From positions 124,001 through 188,000 of the forward strand of contig CAJFLE010000001.1 of assembly GCA_904387375.1 (NCBI GenBank): a DNA stretch of 64,000 nt, written 5' to 3'. The stretch is from Candidatus Protoclostridium gallicola. GTDB lineage: Bacteria; Bacillota; Clostridia; Christensenellales; Pumilibacteraceae. The notes below the pieces were generated by a model. The model did no database searches and was not told the DNA's origin. It worked only from the letters and a program-made list of their open reading frames with translations. Each line of letters starts with the position of its first letter. Position 1 is the first letter of the stretch. Shown in pieces: positions 17,954 through 30,143 of this stretch. Made by a program: the position numbers and the translations under genes.

Positions 17954-18301
17954 ATGAACGACTGTATTTTCTGTAAGATTATGAAAGGGGAGATCCCTTC
18001 GGAAAAAGTGTACGAGGACGACGACGTTTTCGTAATCAGAGACATCGATCCGAAAGCGGAGAAGCATTATCTCATGATCCCCAAACGGCATTATAAGACG
18101 ATCGCCGAAATGACGGACGATGACGCCGCCGCTCTCATTCGCGGCCTGCGCCGTATTCCGGGGCTTGTCGACCGTCTCGGACTTTCCGGCGGCTACCGTC
18201 TCGTAATCAACCAGGGCGACGACGCGGGGCAGACCGTTTTCCATCTTCACGTGCACATTCTCGGCGGTCAGCCGCTCGATTTTCCCGATCTGCGTAAATA
18301 A
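17954..18301 (+). CDS. HIT (histidine triad) family protein, HinT-like
   Basis: 115 residues. HinT-type enzymes hydrolyse nucleoside phosphoramidates and AMP-lysine. The triad HLHVHILGG is near residue 96, preceded by INQGDDAGQTVFH, the usual Hint segment. The N-terminus CIFCKIMKGEIPSEKVYEDD is highly typical and contains a CxxC zinc half-site. The start follows the mtaB stop after one base and is preceded by AAAGAAGGAG, so it is translated from the mtaB message. A histidine triad gene near mtaB and rpsU is known from clostridia; its cellular role in bacteria is unclear. Confidence 0.95.
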   Translation: MNDCIFCKIMKGEIPSEKVYEDDDVFVIRDIDPKAEKHYLMIPKRHYKTIAEMTDDDAAALIRGLRRIPGLVDRLGLSGGYRLVINQGDDAGQTVFHLHVHILGGQPLDFPDLRK

Positions 18302-18325
18302 ACGGTTCCGTACCCGAAAAAACGT

Positions 18326-18354
18326 TTGACAAAGCGCCGCTGATGTGGTATCAT
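18326..18354 (+). promoter_or_regulatory. Promoter of rpsU
   Basis: TTGACA at 18326-18331, 17-base spacer, TATCAT at 18349-18354. It leaves a leader of about 55 bases before the rpsU GTG. Confidence 0.82.
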
Positions 18355-18414
18355 TTTACGGCTGAATCGGAAGATCGGCAAATTCGGCCCGTTCGGGAAA
18401 GGCGGTGAAATTCT

Positions 18415-18594
18415 GTGTCCGTAGTTAAAGTCGGCGAAAACGAGTCGCTCGAGAGCGCTCTCAAACGTTTCAAAAGAAAGTGTCAGAAGGACAATATCCT
18501 CGGCGATCTTCGCAAGAAGGAATTTTACGAGAAGCCTTCCGTAAGAAGAAAGAAGAAGTCCGAAGCTGCGCGTAAACGCGGCAATAAGGGCTGA
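18415..18594 (+). CDS. rpsU: 30S ribosomal protein S21
   Basis: 59 residues from a GTG start ([18 protein letters not shown]), the exact S21 N-terminus. AGGCGGTGA, one mismatch from a perfect anti-16S match, lies upstream. S21 sits on the 30S platform near the mRNA exit and helps initiation. The body is very basic ([24 protein letters not shown]), as the family requires. It has its own promoter and its own terminator, so it is monocistronic. In Bacillus, yqeY follows rpsU; that gene is not here. Confidence 0.95.
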   Translation: MSVVKVGENESLESALKRFKRKCQKDNILGDLRKKEFYEKPSVRRKKKSEAARKRGNKG

Positions 18595-18610
18595 TAACAA
18601 GCCTGCCTGA

Positions 18611-18641
18611 ATCCCGCAAAGATGTTTCTTTGCGGGATTTT
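18611..18641 (+). terminator. Intrinsic terminator after rpsU
   Basis: Perfect 11-bp stem ATCCCGCAAAG / CTTTGCGGGAT, loop of 6, then TTTTG. It closes the rpsU transcript. Confidence 0.9.
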
Positions 18642-18791
18642 GTCATTCCCGATTTATCGCGCCTCCATAGTATGAGCGCAAAATTTATATGATTTTGACG
18701 TATATCGTCTGTTTTCTCCTATGTTTGTCGAACGTATACCCATTTTTCGCGCGCGGTAGTATAATGTCGTCAGAAAGCAACGGAGGCAGAC

Positions 18792-19199
18792 ATGAAAAAA
18801 GAAATCAGCGAAATCAAAAGACGCGCGCTGCTGGCGAAACAGCGCATGAAAATGGGCTATTGGCAGAAGATGCAGGAGGAGCGCGATCGCATGATGACTG
18901 TCACTGCGGACAGTTCCAAACTCAATCTGGCAAGTTCGGTGCGCAAGCGCGAGTACGAGATCGTAAACAAGGTGGCTATGGGCGACGACTTCGCCGAAAA
19001 GGAGGAAAAACTTTACGTGAAAGTCCGCGAGATTCTCGACCGCGACGAAAACGTCATGAACCCCATAGGTCAGCTCGTCGACCGCACCGTTTTCGATAAG
19101 CTGGACGAGGCTAACAGGCAGCGTTATATTCTCGAACTGTCGGCAAAATTCCGGGAACTGCGCGAGCGCTATTATAAAGAAAAAACCAAATACGTTTGA
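18792..19199 (+). CDS. Unrecognised small helical, highly charged protein
   Basis: 135 residues; I do not recognise the family. The sequence is rich in K, R, E and M and predicted mostly helical, with a basic first 35 residues (IKRRALLAKQRMKMGYWQKMQEERDRMM) and a repeated pattern of charged heptads through AEKEEKLYVKVREILDRDENV and LSAKFRELRERYYKEK, suggesting coiled coil. No signal peptide, membrane helix or cysteine. CGGAGGC lies 6-12 bases before the ATG. TATAAT at 18760 may be its -10 but no good -35 is visible. It lies between rpsU and yerC, and the yerC promoter overlaps its last codons. The clean frame, ribosome binding site and codon use match neighbours, so I believe it is translated; function unknown. 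Confidence 0.75.
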   Translation: MKKEISEIKRRALLAKQRMKMGYWQKMQEERDRMMTVTADSSKLNLASSVRKREYEIVNKVAMGDDFAEKEEKLYVKVREILDRDENVMNPIGQLVDRTVFDKLDEANRQRYILELSAKFRELRERYYKEKTKYV

Positions 19200-19224
19200 C
19201 TTATGCGCTTTAGTGTGCTAAACT
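19196..19224 (+). promoter_or_regulatory. Promoter of yerC-pcrA-ligA
   Basis: TTGACT at 19196-19201, 17-base spacer, TAAACT at 19219-19224. The -35 overlaps the stop of the preceding gene. Confidence 0.72.
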
Positions 19225-19266
19225 GTTTTCATACTTAAAACGTATTTACGGCGCACGGAGCGTAAT

Positions 19267-19549
19267 ATGAACAGCAAACTGAAAAACGAACATACCGACT
19301 GCTTTTACCGCGCTGTTCTCGGACTGCGCAATCTCGACGAATGCTATGCGTTTTTCGAGGATATATGCACGGTTTCCGAGATACAGGCGATGGCGCAGCG
19401 CTTTTACGTCGCGCGTCTTCTGGACGAAGGCCGCACTTATCAGGAGATTTCCGTCGCTACGGGTGCGTCCACGGCGACCATAAGCAGAATTAACAAGTGC
19501 CTCGAATACGGCGCCGACGGCTATAAAACCGCGCTCGGGAGGCTGAAAG

Positions 19550-19560
<11 letters not shown>
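19267..19560 (+). CDS. yerC: YerC/YecD family TrpR-related DNA-binding protein
   Basis: 97 residues. The family resembles the tryptophan repressor fold without its ligand; targets are not well defined. The helix-turn-helix is clear: RTYQEISVATGASTATISRINKCLEYGADGY contains a TrpR-like recognition helix ATISRIN at residues about 71-77, and the preceding segment FFEDICTVSEIQAMAQRFYVARLL is a family hallmark. In B. subtilis yerC also lies beside pcrB-pcrA-ligA, which supports the assignment. It overlaps pcrA by 11 bases, so the two are translationally linked. Confidence 0.93.
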
Positions 19561-23655
<4,095 letters not shown>

Positions 23656-23656
23656 T

Positions 23657-23685
23657 TTGAAATCGCTTTGGTGGTATTATATAAT
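23657..23685 (+). promoter_or_regulatory. Promoter of the yicC-gmk-rpoZ-coaBC run
   Basis: TTGAAA at 23657-23662, 17-base spacer, TATAAT at 23680-23685. It starts two bases after the ligA stop. Confidence 0.75.
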
Positions 23686-23713
23686 ATATTGCATTCTCCG
23701 AGGTGATGTTTTT

Positions 23714-24589
23714 ATGAAAAGTATGACCGGCTACGGCAAAGGCGAGGCGTCCAACGAACACAGAAAAGTGACGATCGAGCTTAAAGCCGTAAATAACAGA
23801 TATCTCGAAATGAATTCGCGTTTTCCCAAGGCTCTCGGTTTTGTGGAGGACGCGGTCAAAAAGCGCATACAGGAAGTCGTCAGACGGGGTACCGTCGACA
23901 TAATGTACACATACGAAATTATAGGCGAGAGCGACAAAAAGGTCAGTCTCGATTACGGGCTTGCTTCCGAATACGTCGCAGCGGCCAAAGCCGTGCAGAG
24001 CGAGTTCGGTCTTGCCAACGATTTTACGGTGTCGTCGCTTCTTCGTATGCCCGACGTCCTGACGCTTACCGCCGCGGAAGAGGACCGCGACGAGATAACC
24101 GCGCTTTTTTCGGAGGCCGCGTCGAAGGCCGCCGCCGAGCTTGACGCCATGCGTTCAGTGGAAGGCGCCGGAATCAAAACCGATTTCAAGAAACTTATAG
24201 GCAATATTGTGAAAGCGCTCACTGCCGTCGTGACGCGTGCGCCGGGAGTTGTCGCCGATTACCGCGACAAGATCACGAAGCGGGTTACCGAACTGCTCGA
24301 AGGCGTGCCGGTGGACGAATCGCGCATCGCTATGGAAGTGGCGGTGTTCGCTGACAAATGCGACATAAACGAGGAAATTTCCCGACTGACCTCGCATATA
24401 GACCAGTTCCTTGCCGCATTGGAACTTAACGAGCCGCAGGGCCGCCGCCTCGATTTTCTGTCGCAGGAAATGAACCGTGAAATCAATACGATGGGGAGTA
24501 AGGCCAACGATCTCGAACTTACCAAACTCGTGCTGGAAATGAAAAACGAGCTGGAAAAAATCAAGGAACAGATAAGGAACGTGGAATGA
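23714..24589 (+). CDS. YicC family endoribonuclease
   Basis: 291 residues from ATG 23714, preceded by AGGTGA at a 7-base distance; the N-terminus MKSMTGYGKGEA is the family signature, so an upstream start is wrong. YicC and its relatives (YloC in B. subtilis) are endoribonucleases linked to sRNA and mRNA decay and to stationary-phase survival. Other family segments are LKAVNNRYLEMNSRFP near 28, ADKCDINEEISRLTSHIDQF near 214 and the C-terminal GRRLDFLSQEMNREINTMGSKAND. It overlaps gmk by 4 bases, the conserved yicC-gmk-rpoZ order. Confidence 0.95.
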   Translation: MKSMTGYGKGEASNEHRKVTIELKAVNNRYLEMNSRFPKALGFVEDAVKKRIQEVVRRGTVDIMYTYEIIGESDKKVSLDYGLASEYVAAAKAVQSEFGLANDFTVSSLLRMPDVLTLTAAEEDRDEITALFSEAASKAAAELDAMRSVEGAGIKTDFKKLIGNIVKALTAVVTRAPGVVADYRDKITKRVTELLEGVPVDESRIAMEVAVFADKCDINEEISRLTSHIDQFLAALELNEPQGRRLDFLSQEMNREINTMGSKANDLELTKLVLEMKNELEKIKEQIRNVE

Positions 24590-25152
24590 AAAAAGGTCTG
24601 CTTATAGTACTGTCAGGTCCGTCCGGAGTGGGAAAGGGCACGATGTATTCGCGGCTGCTCAAACTGTTGCCCGATCTTACGGTTTCCGTATCGGTGACGA
24701 CGCGCCCCCCGCGTGATGGCGAGATCGACGGAGTGCATTATTATTTCGTGTCGCGCGAAAAGTTTCTCGAAATGCGCGACAGCGGCATGTTGCTGGAAAG
24801 CGCCGAAACGGTCGGGAATTTTTACGGCACGCCCAAAGCGCCCGTTCTGGAAAAGCTGGACGCCGGCCGCGACGTGCTGCTGGAAATCGACGTCAAAGGC
24901 GCGCGGCAGATAAAGCAGGCGTATCCCGACTGCGTGACCGTGTTCGTGCTTCCTCCCAGCGTGGAGGAACTGCGCCGCAGGCTGATCGGCCGCGGAACCG
25001 AGTCGGAAGAACAGGTCGGCGCGCGGCTGGCGCTGGCCAAAAGCGAGATCGAACAGAGCGGTCTGTTCGATTACAGAGTGGTCAACGAAGATATAGACGT
25101 AGCCGTCGGCGAAGTCATAAAAATAATCGAAAATTCAAAAAGGAGCGAATAA
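24586..25152 (+). CDS. gmk: Guanylate kinase
   Basis: 188 residues. Converts GMP to GDP with ATP, feeding GTP, dGTP and (p)ppGpp pools. P-loop GPSGVGKGT at residues 11-19; the GMP-binding segment SVSVTTRPPRDGEIDGVHYYFVS near 34-56 and LLEIDVKGARQIKQ near 103 are intact. The LID and Arg-rich region ELRRRLIGRGTES follows. Tightly coupled with yicC (4-base overlap) and rpoZ (3-base gap). Confidence 0.98.
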   Translation: MKKGLLIVLSGPSGVGKGTMYSRLLKLLPDLTVSVSVTTRPPRDGEIDGVHYYFVSREKFLEMRDSGMLLESAETVGNFYGTPKAPVLEKLDAGRDVLLEIDVKGARQIKQAYPDCVTVFVLPPSVEELRRRLIGRGTESEEQVGARLALAKSEIEQSGLFDYRVVNEDIDVAVGEVIKIIENSKRSE

Positions 25153-25155
25153 AAT

Positions 25156-25356
25156 ATGTTGGTAGAACCGCCCATCGATAAACTTGTGGAAAAAATAGGC
25201 TGCAAATATGCGCTCGTATGCCTTGTGACCAAGCGCGCGCGCGAGCTTCAGCAGAAGATCGGGGATGAAAACGCCATTCCGGCAGGTACGAATCCGATTT
25301 CGTACGCCGCAACCGAAGTATACGAAGGAAACGTCGAACCCGTTTACGAGGACTGA
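25156..25356 (+). CDS. rpoZ: DNA-directed RNA polymerase omega subunit
   Basis: 66 residues, the usual short Firmicute omega. It wraps the C-terminus of beta-prime and aids RNA polymerase assembly. PPIDKLVEKIGCKYALVCLVTKRARELQQ is recognisable: the helix with KRARE contacts beta-prime. AAAGGAG is found 11-17 bases before the ATG. The stop TGATG overlaps the coaBC start by one base, so both come from one message. Confidence 0.95.
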   Translation: MLVEPPIDKLVEKIGCKYALVCLVTKRARELQQKIGDENAIPAGTNPISYAATEVYEGNVEPVYED

Positions 25357-26537
25357 TGAATCTTAAAGGCAAATGCGTAATGGTCGGCGTTACCGGAGGC
25401 ATCGCCGTCTATAAAGTATGCGAACTTGTTTCTTCTTTGCGCAAGCAGGGCGCCGAAGTGTGCGTCGCCATGACCGAGAATGCGACCAAGTTCGTTTCGC
25501 CGCTCACGTTCGAAACGCTCAGTGCGAACAGGGTGGTTGTCGATATGTTCGACCCCGCGCGGGAGTGGGAGGTCGAGCATATTTCTCTTGCAAAAAAAGC
25601 GGACGTTTGCGTGATCGCGCCTTGCACCGCAGACTTTGCCGGCAAGCTCGCGGCCGGAATCGCGGACGATTTTCTGTCCACGACGGTCATGGCATGCAAG
25701 TGTCCCGTGCTCATAGCTCCGGCCATGAATACCAACATGCTGGAATCGGCCGCGTACCGCGATAACGAAAAACTGCTGCGCTCGCGCGGGTATCTTTTTG
25801 TCGATCCCGGGAGCGGCATGCTCGCCTGCGGGGATAAGGGCAGCGGCAGACTGGCCGAGCCAAAGGAAATAGAGGAAAGGGTAATAGAATTGCTTTTCCC
25901 GAAAAAAGATTACGACGGGAAAACCGTGCTCGTCACTGCGGGCGGTACGGCGGAGCCGATCGATCCCGTGCGCTTCATCTGCAACAGATCCAGCGGCAAA
26001 ATGGGTTTTGCGATAGCGCTTGCCGCTGCCGACAGAGGCGCGCAAGTGATATTCGTGCGCGGACGGACGGATGCGGGAATAGACGATGCCCGTTTCGAAA
26101 CGATAGACGTAAGCACGACGCGGGAAATGTACGACGCTGTGCTTGCGAACGTATCGCGGTCCGATGTTATAATTAAGGCCGCCGCGCCCTGTGATTACAG
26201 ACCGCGTGCCGCGGCAAAACAGAAAATCAAATCGGGCGCCTTTTCGCTCGAACTCGAAAAAACGGAGGATATCGCCGCGGCCGCCGGCAAAATCAAAGGC
26301 GGCAGAAAGCTTGTCGTTTTTGCTGCGGAGACGGAGAATCTCGAGGCCAACGCATCTGCGAAACTGCTTAAAAAGAACGCCGACCTCGTGGTTGCCAACG
26401 ACGTCACGGCAGAAGGCGCAGGCTTCGGCACCGATACCAATATCGTTACGCTGATAGACCGCAGAGGCGCCGAGAAACTGCCGATTATGCCGAAAAGACA
26501 GCTTGCCGACGTTATTCTCGACAGGATTTCGGACTGA
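25356..26537 (+). CDS. coaBC: Bifunctional phosphopantothenoylcysteine decarboxylase / phosphopantothenate-cysteine ligase
   Basis: 393 residues. The N-terminal CoaC flavoprotein half (about 1-180) adds FMN-dependent decarboxylation; the catalytic histidine is H75 in [12 protein letters not shown] and the PAMNTNM substrate motif is near 129. The C-terminal CoaB half makes phosphopantothenoylcysteine; its dimer and nucleotide-binding segments are [20 protein letters not shown] near 191 and the VANDV segment near 347. Together with coaD at 56.7 kb, three of the CoA steps are encoded here. It overlaps rpoZ and priA by one base each. Confidence 0.97.
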   Translation: MNLKGKCVMVGVTGGIAVYKVCELVSSLRKQGAEVCVAMTENATKFVSPLTFETLSANRVVVDMFDPAREWEVEHISLAKKADVCVIAPCTADFAGKLAAGIADDFLSTTVMACKCPVLIAPAMNTNMLESAAYRDNEKLLRSRGYLFVDPGSGMLACGDKGSGRLAEPKEIEERVIELLFPKKDYDGKTVLVTAGGTAEPIDPVRFICNRSSGKMGFAIALAAADRGAQVIFVRGRTDAGIDDARFETIDVSTTREMYDAVLANVSRSDVIIKAAAPCDYRPRAAAKQKIKSGAFSLELEKTEDIAAAAGKIKGGRKLVVFAAETENLEANASAKLLKKNADLVVANDVTAEGAGFGTDTNIVTLIDRRGAEKLPIMPKRQLADVILDRISD

Positions 26538-28744
26538 TGTTCGCCGAAGTTATCGTGGATATCGCCGCGGCCGAAGTAGACCGCGTGTTCGATTACGGAT
26601 GCGGAGAGCTTGACATAAAACGCGGTGTGCGCGTAACGGTACCGTTCGGCCGAATGACGGTGGAGGGGTTCGTGATCGGACTGAAAGAGCATACCGACGT
26701 TCCCGAGGGAAAGCTGAAAGACGTCATAAGCGTACTCGACGCGCGTCCCATTATCACGGAAGAAATGTTCGGGCTGCTGGATTATATGGTCGCGCGCATG
26801 CACCTGCTCAAAGTGGACGTGCTCAGGCTGTTTATTCCTGCCGCGATGCGCGGCGGAAGGGTCAGGGAACTTACCCGCCAGTACGCGCGCCTTTCCGAAG
26901 CTTACCGCGACCGCGATCCCAACGAATTTATAAAGAAAACCGCGCTCGCACAGCACGAACTGTTCGAGTATCTGCTGACGGAAAAGCCGGAAGGCGAGCT
27001 CGTCAGCGAGCTTACAAAAGTCGTATCCGCGAGCGCGCTCCGCAATCTCGCCGGCCGCGGCATTGTGGAAATAACGGACGCGGAGCAGATGAGACTGCCG
27101 TATGCCGACGTCAAAGCCGGCGAATATGTCCCCGTTGAGCTTACGGGCGAGCAGAAATCCGCCGTGGTCGCCATAACTGCCGCGAAGGGGAAGACGTTCG
27201 TGCTTCACGGAGTGACGGGCAGCGGCAAGACCGAAGTGTACATGCGCTGTATAGAGGAAGCGCTTGCCGCCGGCCGTACCGCAATCATGCTCGTCCCCGA
27301 GATTTCGCTGACGCCTCAGGTGCTGCGTTCCTTCCGCTCCCGTTTCGGGGATAAGGTCGCCGTACTGCACAGTGCGCTCGGCCAGGGCGAAAAATTCGAC
27401 GAATGGCGGAAGTGCCTGTCAGGCGAGGCGAAAGTGGTGCTCGGCGCCAGAAGCGCGGTGTTCGCGCCGCTCGAAAACGTAGGCATTATAATCATAGACG
27501 AAGAGCACGATTCCAGTTACATATCGGACAGAACCCCGCGATACTCTACCGCGGAAGTCGCGGAGTGGCGCATTAAGTACAACGGCGCCAATCTCGTGCT
27601 CGGCAGCGCGACTCCTTCCGTGGAAACGTATTATGCGGCCAAAACGGGCAGATACGAACTGCTCGAGCTTACGGGGCGCGTCAACAAGCGCCCGCTGCCG
27701 GAAATCGAAATCGTCAATATGTGCCGCGAAATAGCGCTCGGCAACAACAGTATTTTTTCCGCGCCGCTGCTGCGCGAACTGGACGCCTGTCTGGAAAGCG
27801 GAAATCAGGCGATGCTGTTTCTCAACCGCCGCGGCTACGCTTCGTTCGTTATGTGCCGCGCCTGCGGCTTTGTGGCGAAATGCGAGAGGTGCGACGTTTC
27901 GCTGGTCTATCACCGCGAGGAAAACCGGCTCAAATGCCATTACTGCGGCAACATGTATTCCATGCTCGACGTATGCCCCAAGTGCGGTTCTCCGTTTATC
28001 AGGGAAGGATATATCGGCACGGAAAAGGTTGTCAGGCTGCTGGAAGAAATGTACCCGGGCGTGGGCGTTCTGCGTATGGATAACGACAGCACGCGCACCA
28101 AGGGCGCGCACGCGCGCATTCTCGGCGAATTCGGCGAGAAAAAAGCTCGCATTCTCGTCGGAACGCAGATGATAGCGAAAGGGCACGACTTTCCCGACGT
28201 CACGCTCGTGGGTATACTCGATGCGGATATGAGCCTGCATACGGCGGACTACCGCAGCGTTGAGCGCACGTTTCAGCTGACCACGCAGGTTGCGGGCCGT
28301 GCTGGCAGAGCGTCTCTTCCCGGCAAGGTCGTGCTGCAGACATACGCGCCGAAACATTATGTTTACGAATACGTCAGGACAGGCGATTACAAGGGCTTTT
28401 ACGAGAAGGAAATCAATCTGCGCGAAGTGACGAAGTACCCGCCATTTGCCACGATAATGCGCGTGCTCGTAAGCGGCAGCGACGACGCGAAGGCGGGCGG
28501 AGTGCTCAAAAACATATACGAGAGGGTTGTCGCACTCAAGGAAAAGTATCCGGATAAATTTATTTATCTCGCTTATATGAGGGCGCCGCTGAAAAAGATA
28601 ATGGACGAATACCGCATGCAGATACTCGTGCGGCTGACTGTGGGATCGGATGAAATAATCGACGCCGTATACGGGATCGTGGATGAATGCCGCGAACCGA
28701 AAGTCACGTCGTATGCGGAAATCAATCCCGTAAAATTATCCTGA
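26537..28744 (+). CDS. priA: Primosomal protein N' (PriA replication restart helicase)
   Basis: 735 residues. PriA recognises stalled forks and D-loops and reloads the replicative helicase. The N-terminal 3'-end-binding domain (about 1-100) is followed by the SF2 helicase: Walker A GVTGSGKTE at 225-233, DEEHD near 320 and GSATPSVET near 356. Paired zinc sites follow in order CRACGFVAKCERC and CHYCGNMYSMLDVCPKCG (residues about 438-480), inserted in the second RecA lobe as in all PriA. The C-terminal domain is present. It overlaps coaBC by one base; the gmk-rpoZ-coaBC-priA-def-fmt-rsmB order is standard for clostridia. Confidence 0.97.
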   Translation: MFAEVIVDIAAAEVDRVFDYGCGELDIKRGVRVTVPFGRMTVEGFVIGLKEHTDVPEGKLKDVISVLDARPIITEEMFGLLDYMVARMHLLKVDVLRLFIPAAMRGGRVRELTRQYARLSEAYRDRDPNEFIKKTALAQHELFEYLLTEKPEGELVSELTKVVSASALRNLAGRGIVEITDAEQMRLPYADVKAGEYVPVELTGEQKSAVVAITAAKGKTFVLHGVTGSGKTEVYMRCIEEALAAGRTAIMLVPEISLTPQVLRSFRSRFGDKVAVLHSALGQGEKFDEWRKCLSGEAKVVLGARSAVFAPLENVGIIIIDEEHDSSYISDRTPRYSTAEVAEWRIKYNGANLVLGSATPSVETYYAAKTGRYELLELTGRVNKRPLPEIEIVNMCREIALGNNSIFSAPLLRELDACLESGNQAMLFLNRRGYASFVMCRACGFVAKCERCDVSLVYHREENRLKCHYCGNMYSMLDVCPKCGSPFIREGYIGTEKVVRLLEEMYPGVGVLRMDNDSTRTKGAHARILGEFGEKKARILVGTQMIAKGHDFPDVTLVGILDADMSLHTADYRSVERTFQLTTQVAGRAGRASLPGKVVLQTYAPKHYVYEYVRTGDYKGFYEKEINLREVTKYPPFATIMRVLVSGSDDAKAGGVLKNIYERVVALKEKYPDKFIYLAYMRAPLKKIMDEYRMQILVRLTVGSDEIIDAVYGIVDECREPKVTSYAEINPVKLS

Positions 28745-28762
28745 ATCCGAGGAATACATGCT

Positions 28763-29215
28763 ATGGCAAAAAGACTTATAGTTAAAGTGGGCGACGAACT
28801 GCTTCGCAAGAGAAGCCGCGAGGTTACCGAATTCGACGGGCGGCTGGGCGAATTGCTTGACGATATGCGCGAAACGATGATTGCTGCGGACGGCGTAGGC
28901 CTTGCCGCGCCGCAGGTGGGCGTGCTCAAACGGGCGGTGGTAATCAGCCCCGACGGCAGGGATTTTTACGAATTCGTCAATCCCGTAATCGTTAGCAGTT
29001 CGGGCAGACAGATCTGCCGAGAAGGGTGTCTGAGCGTACCCGGCATAAGCGGTGAGGTGGAGCGGCCGAAAAAAATAGAAGTGCTGGCGTATGACAGAAA
29101 CGGCAAGCGTTTCGTACTGAACGCCGAAGGTTTTCTTGCCGACATATGCTGTCACGAGTTCGATCATCTCGACGGCGTGCTGTTTATAGATAAAATGCTG
29201 CCGGGCGGCAGATAA
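28763..29215 (+). CDS. def: Peptide deformylase
   Basis: 150 residues. Removes the formyl group from nascent N-terminal methionine using a metal at the active site. All three motifs are seen: GVGLAAPQ near residue 46, EGCLSVPG near 87 (metal-ligand cysteine) and HEFDHLDG near 132 (two metal-ligand histidines and the catalytic glutamate; I to F in the second position is a tolerated change). The start ATG is preceded by CCGAGGA. It works with fmt just downstream, the two ends of the formylmethionine cycle. Confidence 0.97.
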   Translation: MAKRLIVKVGDELLRKRSREVTEFDGRLGELLDDMRETMIAADGVGLAAPQVGVLKRAVVISPDGRDFYEFVNPVIVSSSGRQICREGCLSVPGISGEVERPKKIEVLAYDRNGKRFVLNAEGFLADICCHEFDHLDGVLFIDKMLPGGR

Positions 29216-29225
29216 GGGGAACGTT

Positions 29226-30143
29226 ATGCGCATAGTTTTTATGGGAACGCCCGATTTCGCGCTTTATACGCTGTCGGCGCTGTGCGAAAAACACGACGTT
29301 GCGGCGGTTGTAACGCAGCCGGACAGGCCGGGAAACCGCGGAGCCGTCGTGCAATCGCCCGTCAAGCGATATGCCGCCGAACGCGGGATCCCCGTACTGC
29401 AATACGAAAAATTGCGCAAAGAGGGCGCGGACGATCTGCGCGCGCTTGGCGCAGACATATTCGTTACCGCGGCTTACGGACAGATACTGAGCCGCGAGAT
29501 TCTCGATATTCCGCCGCACGGCGTTGTGAACGTTCATGCGTCGCTGCTGCCCAAATATCGCGGCAGTTCTCCGGTGCAGTGGGCGCTTATAAACGGGGAA
29601 AAGGAAACCGGAGTGACCGTCATGCAGACGGCCGAGGGGCTGGACACCGGGGACATACTGCTTGCAAAAAAAATTGAAATACTGCCGGAAGACACGGCAG
29701 GGACGTTGTTTGACAAATTAGGAGGGCTCGGCGCCGAAACCTTGCTCGAATATCTGAACAAGCTGGAATGCGGCGAAACCGTTGTACCCGTACCTCAGAA
29801 CGAAGCCGAGGCCACTTATTTTCCCATGCTTAAAAAGAGCGACGGACTGATCGATTGGACGGCCTCCGCCGAAGCGGTATGCAACCGCGTGCGCGGCGTT
29901 ACTCCGTGGCCGGGAGCGTTTACCTATCACTGCGGCCGTACGATTAAACTTCACCGCGTTCTGCCTGCCGACGGAACGGGACGTCCGGGCGAAGTAATCG
30001 TGTCGGACAGAAGCGGAATAATCGTCGCATGCGGCAGGGGATCCGTGAGGCTGGAAGAATTGCAGGCGGAAGGAAAAAAGCGAATGAGCTACGCCGACTT
30101 TCTCAACGGAAATAAAATAACCGAAGGGGAGATATTGGGTTGA
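29226..30143 (+). CDS. fmt: Methionyl-tRNA formyltransferase
   Basis: 305 residues. Formylates initiator Met-tRNA with 10-formyl-THF. N-terminal Rossmann domain begins RIVFMGTPDFA; the catalytic region VNVHASLLPKYRGSSPVQWAL near residue 101-121 is intact (Asn, His and the SLLPKYRG loop). The C-terminal OB-like tRNA-binding domain begins near 205 (VCNRVRGVTPWPGAF). AAGGGGA precedes the ATG. It overlaps rsmB by 4 bases. Confidence 0.97.
   Translation: MRIVFMGTPDFALYTLSALCEKHDVAAVVTQPDRPGNRGAVVQSPVKRYAAERGIPVLQYEKLRKEGADDLRALGADIFVTAAYGQILSREILDIPPHGVVNVHASLLPKYRGSSPVQWALINGEKETGVTVMQTAEGLDTGDILLAKKIEILPEDTAGTLFDKLGGLGAETLLEYLNKLECGETVVPVPQNEAEATYFPMLKKSDGLIDWTASAEAVCNRVRGVTPWPGAFTYHCGRTIKLHRVLPADGTGRPGEVIVSDRSGIIVACGRGSVRLEELQAEGKKRMSYADFLNGNKITEGEILG

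Noticed and set aside
18725..18765. TTGTCG ... TATAAT as a promoter for the gene at 18792
   Set aside because: Spacer would be 29 bases; only the -10-like box is plausible.
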